Below are positions 60,665 through 64,000 of a stretch of 64,000 nucleotides of DNA, piece after piece. The stretch comes from UBA4615 sp046046245. Its GTDB lineage: Bacteria > Pseudomonadota > Gammaproteobacteria > Burkholderiales > Burkholderiaceae_E. The DNA lies in the NCBI GenBank assembly GCA_046046245.1, contig JBJOKE010000066.1, positions 1 through 64,000 on the forward strand. The letters are read 5' to 3'. Every line of letters begins with the position of its first letter. Within the stretch, counting starts at the first letter, position 1. A program made the translations under genes and the position numbers. A model generated the notes under the pieces. That model saw only the letters and a list, made by a program, of their open reading frames with translations, ran no database searches and was not told where the DNA came from.

Positions 60665-62539
60665 TCAGTGGCCGCGCAGCGCCTCGATCACCGCCTCGCC
60701 GTAGCGCTCGAGCTTCGTCGCGCCCACGCCGGGCACGCCACGCAGGTCGTCGAGGTCCTGCGGGTCTCGGCGGGCGATCTCGGCCAGGTGCGCGTCGTGG
60801 AAGATCACGTACGACGGCACACCGTGCTCCCTGGCGGTCGCGACGCGCCACGCACGCAGCCGCGCGAAGCGCTCGGCCGCGTCGCCGTCGAGGCCGATCG
60901 CGGTGGCGGTGTCGACGGCCGGGCCGCGGACACGGCCGCGACCACCCTTCGGCCGTTCCGCGCGCGCGAGGCTCGCCTTGGCGAGCATCACCGGCTGCAG
61001 GCCCTTGAGCACCGGCACCGCGGCCTCGGTGAGCTCGAGCGCGCCGTAGCGCTCGTGCGCGACCTCGACCAGCCCGCGCGCGACCAGCTGGCGCAGCACC
61101 GCGTGCCACATGCGCGCGTCCGTGTCGGCGCCGATGCCGAAGGTGGAGAGCCGGTCGTGCCCGCGCTCGAGGATCTTCTCCTGCCGCTCGCCGCGCAGCA
61201 CATCGATCACGTAGTGCGCGCCGAAGCCGTAGCCGGTGGCCTGCCGGATACGGTAGATGCACGACAGCAGCTTGCGCGCGGCCTCGGTCGCGTCCCAGCG
61301 CTCGGGCGGGTGCAGGCAGTTGTCGCAGTTGCCGCAGGGCCCGCTCGCCTCGCCGAAGTAGCGCAGCAGGATCGCGCGGCGGCAGGAGTCGGCCTCGGCG
61401 AGCGCGACCATCGCGTCGAGCTTCCCTCGCGAGACGCGCTTGTGCTCGTCGCCGCCCTCGGACTCGTCGATCTGCCGGCGGTTGTTGACGACGTCCTGCA
61501 GTCCGTAGGCCATCCAGGCCTGCGAGGGCAGCCCGTCGCGGCCGGCACGGCCGGTCTCCTGGTAGTAGCCCTCGACCGACTTGGGCATGTCCAGGTGGGC
61601 GACGAAGCGCACGTCGGGCTTGTCGATGCCCATGCCGAAGGCAACGGTCGCGACCATCACCACGCCGTCCTCGCGCAGGAAGCGCGACTGGTTGGCTGCG
61701 CGCGTCTCGGCGGGCAGGCCGGCGTGGTAGGGCATCGCATCGAAGCCGTGCGTGCACAGCGCGGCGGCCGTCTCCTCGACGCGCTTGCGCGTGGCGCAGT
61801 AGACGATGCCCGCCTGCCCGCGCAGCTCGCCCGACAGCAGCGCGAGCAGCTGGCGGCGCGGCTCGTCCTTCTCGACGATCGCGTATCGGATGTTCGGCCG
61901 GTCGAACGAGGAGACGAACTCGCGCGCGTCCTCGAGCGCGAGCCGCTCGCGGATCTCGCGGCGGGTCTGCGGGTCGGCGGTGGCGGTGAGGGCGACCCGA
62001 GGCACCTCGGGGAAGCGCTCGTGCAGCACCGACAGCCCGAGGTACTCAGGGCGGAAGTCATGGCCCCACTGCGAGACGCAGTGCGCCTCGTCGATCGCGA
62101 AGAGCGCGATGCGGCTCTGCTCGAGCAGCTCGAGGCAGCGCTCGGTCAGTAGCCGTTCGGGAGCGACATAGAGCAGGTCGACCTCACCGGCGCGCATCGC
62201 TCGCTCGACGCGGCGCACGTCGTCGAGCGACAGCGTGGAGTTCAGGTACTCGGCGCGCACGCCGTTCTCGCGCAGCGCGTCGACCTGGTCCTGCATCAGC
62301 GCGATCAGCGGCGAGACGACGACGCCGGTGCCCACGCGGACCAGCGACGGCACCTGGTAGCACAGTGACTTGCCGGCGCCGGTGGGCATCAGCACCAGCG
62401 CGTCGCGGCCGGCGCAGATGTGCTCGACGATCGACTGCTGGGGACCGCGGAACGAGGGGTAGCCCCAGACCCGGCGCAGGACCGCGAGCGCGGCGGCGGC
62501 AGGGTCGCCGGAGGCGGGGGGGAAGGTCGGGGCGTTCAC
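60665..62539 (-). CDS. recQ: ATP-dependent DNA helicase RecQ
   Basis: A 624-residue 3'-5' helicase of the recombination-repair pathway. Helicase motifs include Walker A LMPTGAGKSLCYQVP, DEAH box IDEAHCVSQWGHDFRPEY, and motif VI QETGRAGRDG. The zinc-binding cluster has CRRAILLRYFGE and CGNCDNC. RQC winged helix and C-terminal HRDC domain (RLRAWRVATAREHGVPSYVIFHDAHLAEIA) are present. It is a housekeeping gene on the right side of the T3SS locus. Confidence 0.96.
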   Translation of the reverse strand: MNAPTFPPASGDPAAAALAVLRRVWGYPSFRGPQQSIVEHICAGRDALVLMPTGAGKSLCYQVPSLVRVGTGVVVSPLIALMQDQVDALRENGVRAEYLNSTLSLDDVRRVERAMRAGEVDLLYVAPERLLTERCLELLEQSRIALFAIDEAHCVSQWGHDFRPEYLGLSVLHERFPEVPRVALTATADPQTRREIRERLALEDAREFVSSFDRPNIRYAIVEKDEPRRQLLALLSGELRGQAGIVYCATRKRVEETAAALCTHGFDAMPYHAGLPAETRAANQSRFLREDGVVMVATVAFGMGIDKPDVRFVAHLDMPKSVEGYYQETGRAGRDGLPSQAWMAYGLQDVVNNRRQIDESEGGDEHKRVSRGKLDAMVALAEADSCRRAILLRYFGEASGPCGNCDNCLHPPERWDATEAARKLLSCIYRIRQATGYGFGAHYVIDVLRGERQEKILERGHDRLSTFGIGADTDARMWHAVLRQLVARGLVEVAHERYGALELTEAAVPVLKGLQPVMLAKASLARAERPKGGRGRVRGPAVDTATAIGLDGDAAERFARLRAWRVATAREHGVPSYVIFHDAHLAEIARRDPQDLDDLRGVPGVGATKLERYGEAVIEALRGH

Positions 62540-62654
62540 GGCGGAATGGTACGCGAAGGCGGTCGGCAGGCCGCCGGACGAACGGCCTAGGCGGGACGGT
62601 CCGACCCGCGGGGGACCGTCGCCCGCCGATCGGAGACCCGCCCGGGCGTCCGGT

Positions 62655-63401
62655 TCAGGCCGACCGGGCGCGGCCTCGGACGGCCGGCGCCGGCTCGACC
62701 GCAGGCGTCAGCAGCCGGCGCCTGCCGCCTGCGAGGTGGTCGCGGATCGCACGCTCGGCCGCCTCGCCGTCGCCGGCCCGGAACGCCTCGAGGATGTCGA
62801 GATGCTCGGCCATCACCTGGCGGGCCCGCTCTCCGTCGGCCTGCGAGCGCGACGCGTAGAGGCGCGACTGCAGCAGGACCGCATGCAGGTTCTCGTAGAC
62901 CTGCAGCGTCGCCGGGTTGCCCGAGCTCGCGACGATCGTGCGGTGGAACCGGGCGTCCTCCTGGACGAAGCGCCGATACTCGCGATAGCGGTTGCCCAGG
63001 CGCTTGGTCTTCGACATCTGCGCGTAGGCCGACTCCATCGCTTCGAGGATCGCAGGATCGCGGCGCGGCGCGCCGATCCTCGCGCAATGCCCCTCGACGA
63101 GCGCCCTGAAGTCCAGCAGTCCGCTCAGGAACGCGGGATCGGGCGGCGGGGCGACCGAGTAGCCGGCGTAGAAGCGCGAGACCACCAGCTTCTCGCTCTC
63201 CAGCCGCGCCAGCGCCTCCCGGATCGGGGACGAGCTGGTCGCGAGGAGCCGCGACAGCGACTCGATCGTCAGGCGCTCGCCCGGCTTGAGCGTCCGGTCG
63301 AGGATGCGTTCCTTGATGTCCTCGTAGACCTTCTCTGCGATCGTGGTCCGCTCGACCGCCGAACCCTCGGGTCTCGCGCCACGCCAGTCGTTCGATCCCA
63401 T
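62655..63401 (-). CDS. GntR-family regulator, FadR subfamily (FCD domain)
   Basis: A 248-residue regulator. The N-terminal winged helix-turn-helix (about residues 20-80) reads VYEDIKERILDRTLKPGERLTIESLSRLLATSSSPIREALARLE. The all-helical FCD ligand domain (about 95-225) has the metal-binding His region in DARFHRTIVASSGNP and AEHLDILEAF. GGGAGG precedes the ATG at 63401. It is divergent from a TctB gene, so it probably controls a tricarboxylate transporter operon that runs off the window. Confidence 0.9.
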   Translation of the reverse strand: MGSNDWRGARPEGSAVERTTIAEKVYEDIKERILDRTLKPGERLTIESLSRLLATSSSPIREALARLESEKLVVSRFYAGYSVAPPPDPAFLSGLLDFRALVEGHCARIGAPRRDPAILEAMESAYAQMSKTKRLGNRYREYRRFVQEDARFHRTIVASSGNPATLQVYENLHAVLLQSRLYASRSQADGERARQVMAEHLDILEAFRAGDGEAAERAIRDHLAGGRRRLLTPAVEPAPAVRGRARSA

Positions 63402-63527
63402 GCCCCTCCCGACAGGCACGCCCGAGCGGTGATCCGCGAACTCTAGCAGCCGTCCGGCTCCGCGACGCGGACGTCGCTGTTGCCAAGCCCGTCGGATTGT
63501 GCAAAATGCATGATCGAAGATGCAAGA

Positions 63528-63547
63528 CCGTCCGGACGTCCGGACGG
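63528..63547. promoter_or_regulatory. 20-base perfect palindrome between the GntR and TctB genes
   Basis: CCGTCCGGACGTCCGGACGG is its own reverse complement. It lies in the divergent intergenic region, 16 bases before the first short frame leading to tctB. FadR-type dimers bind symmetric sites, so this is a candidate operator. TGCA-containing repeats just upstream (63510-63524) are an alternative. Confidence 0.5.
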
Positions 63548-63689
63548 CGCAGGGGAGACGGGATGGACCGGACGCCGCCCCGGCGCGATCGGATGCGCCG
63601 GTGAAGGTTCTGCTGATCGGGGACGCCGGGCGTCGGGCCGTGCACCGCATGCGCGCCGTCAGCCGCGCGCCCTCTCGGGGACCGTGCGC

Positions 63690-64000
63690 ATGATCGAACG
63701 TGCCGTCAACGCGGCCTGGGTGCTGATCGGGGCGCTCGGCGCCCGGATGGCCTGGGACCTCGGCGTCGTCGGACCGTCCGGGCCGGACAGCGGCCTGTTT
63801 CCCTTCATCGCGAGCATCGGCGTGCTCGCGGGCGGCATCGCGCTGATGCTCGCGCCGGCGCAACGTGCGACCGGGGTCGAGTGGCCGGATCGGTCGGGAT
63901 GGGTACGGCTGGGCGGCGTGGCCCTGGGGCTCGCGACGATCGCGCTGGCGCTGCCGCGCGCCGGATTCGTCGTCTCCGGGCTGGCGACGATGATGATCCT
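63690..64000 (+). CDS. Tripartite tricarboxylate transporter small subunit TctB (partial)
   Basis: The gene continues past the window. The first 103 residues show two membrane helices and the TctB/DUF1468 features: MIERAVNAAWVLIGALGARMAWDL, SGLFPFIASIGVLAGGIALML, and a later helix (VALGLATIALAL). With TctA and TctC partners it would import a carboxylate using the sodium or proton gradient. Its ATG overlaps the stop of a 30-codon frame that starts with GTG at 63601. Confidence 0.82.
   Translation, partial: MIERAVNAAWVLIGALGARMAWDLGVVGPSGPDSGLFPFIASIGVLAGGIALMLAPAQRATGVEWPDRSGWVRLGGVALGLATIALALPRAGFVVSGLATMMI

Overview
This window is GC-rich DNA with dense, overlapping operons. RND efflux, TRAP, tripartite tricarboxylate (Tct) and NMT1-type ABC transporters sit side by side. 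That mix fits a betaproteobacterium of the Burkholderiales, but I cannot name the genus from the sequence alone. I saw no tRNA, rRNA, insertion sequence, CRISPR array or origin.

Layout. 1-4784: the end of an RND efflux operon (adaptor tail, pump, outer-membrane factor). 5215-11329: an ABC uptake system (two permeases, ATPase, small membrane-anchored protein, binding protein) followed by an acyl-CoA ligase and a glutathione transferase. 11373-21453 (minus): a catabolic operon whose genes fit one route. It encodes a D-glutamate cyclase-family protein (DUF1445), a complete TRAP transporter, a fused 5-oxoprolinase/hydantoinase, a glutamate dehydrogenase and a LysR regulator. 21609-24320: a large MalT-like LuxR regulator. 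24653-60301: a complete type III secretion (T3SS) locus with its own regulators, chaperones and candidate effectors. 60391-60455: a decayed DUF1445 fragment. 60665-64000: recQ, a FadR-type GntR regulator and the start of a TctB gene.

T3SS control can be read directly. A sigma-54 activator gene (24653) precedes an ECF sigma factor gene (26383) that has a correctly spaced -24/-12 promoter and an upstream palindrome. Eight copies of an HrpL-type box (GGAACN, 15 or 16 bases, then NNACTCA or CCACCCA) lie before T3SS transcription units. This resembles the HrpRS-HrpL cascade of Pseudomonas syringae rather than the HrpG/HrpX type usual in plant-associated betaproteobacteria.

The most unusual content is the cargo. 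A chaperone gene overlaps a 1003-residue protein that fuses a glutamate racemase domain (both catalytic cysteines present) to a D-glutamate cyclase C-terminal (DUF4392) domain. Together with the adjacent 5-oxoproline/D-glutamate operon this suggests, as a hypothesis, that the bacterium delivers an enzyme that converts host glutamate and then imports and consumes the product. Other cargo candidates are a paralogous pair of >1000-residue proteins and a protein with a YopJ-like His/Glu/Cys pattern. A class III aminotransferase, a GNAT acetyltransferase and a short-chain dehydrogenase are also wired into the same box-controlled operons.
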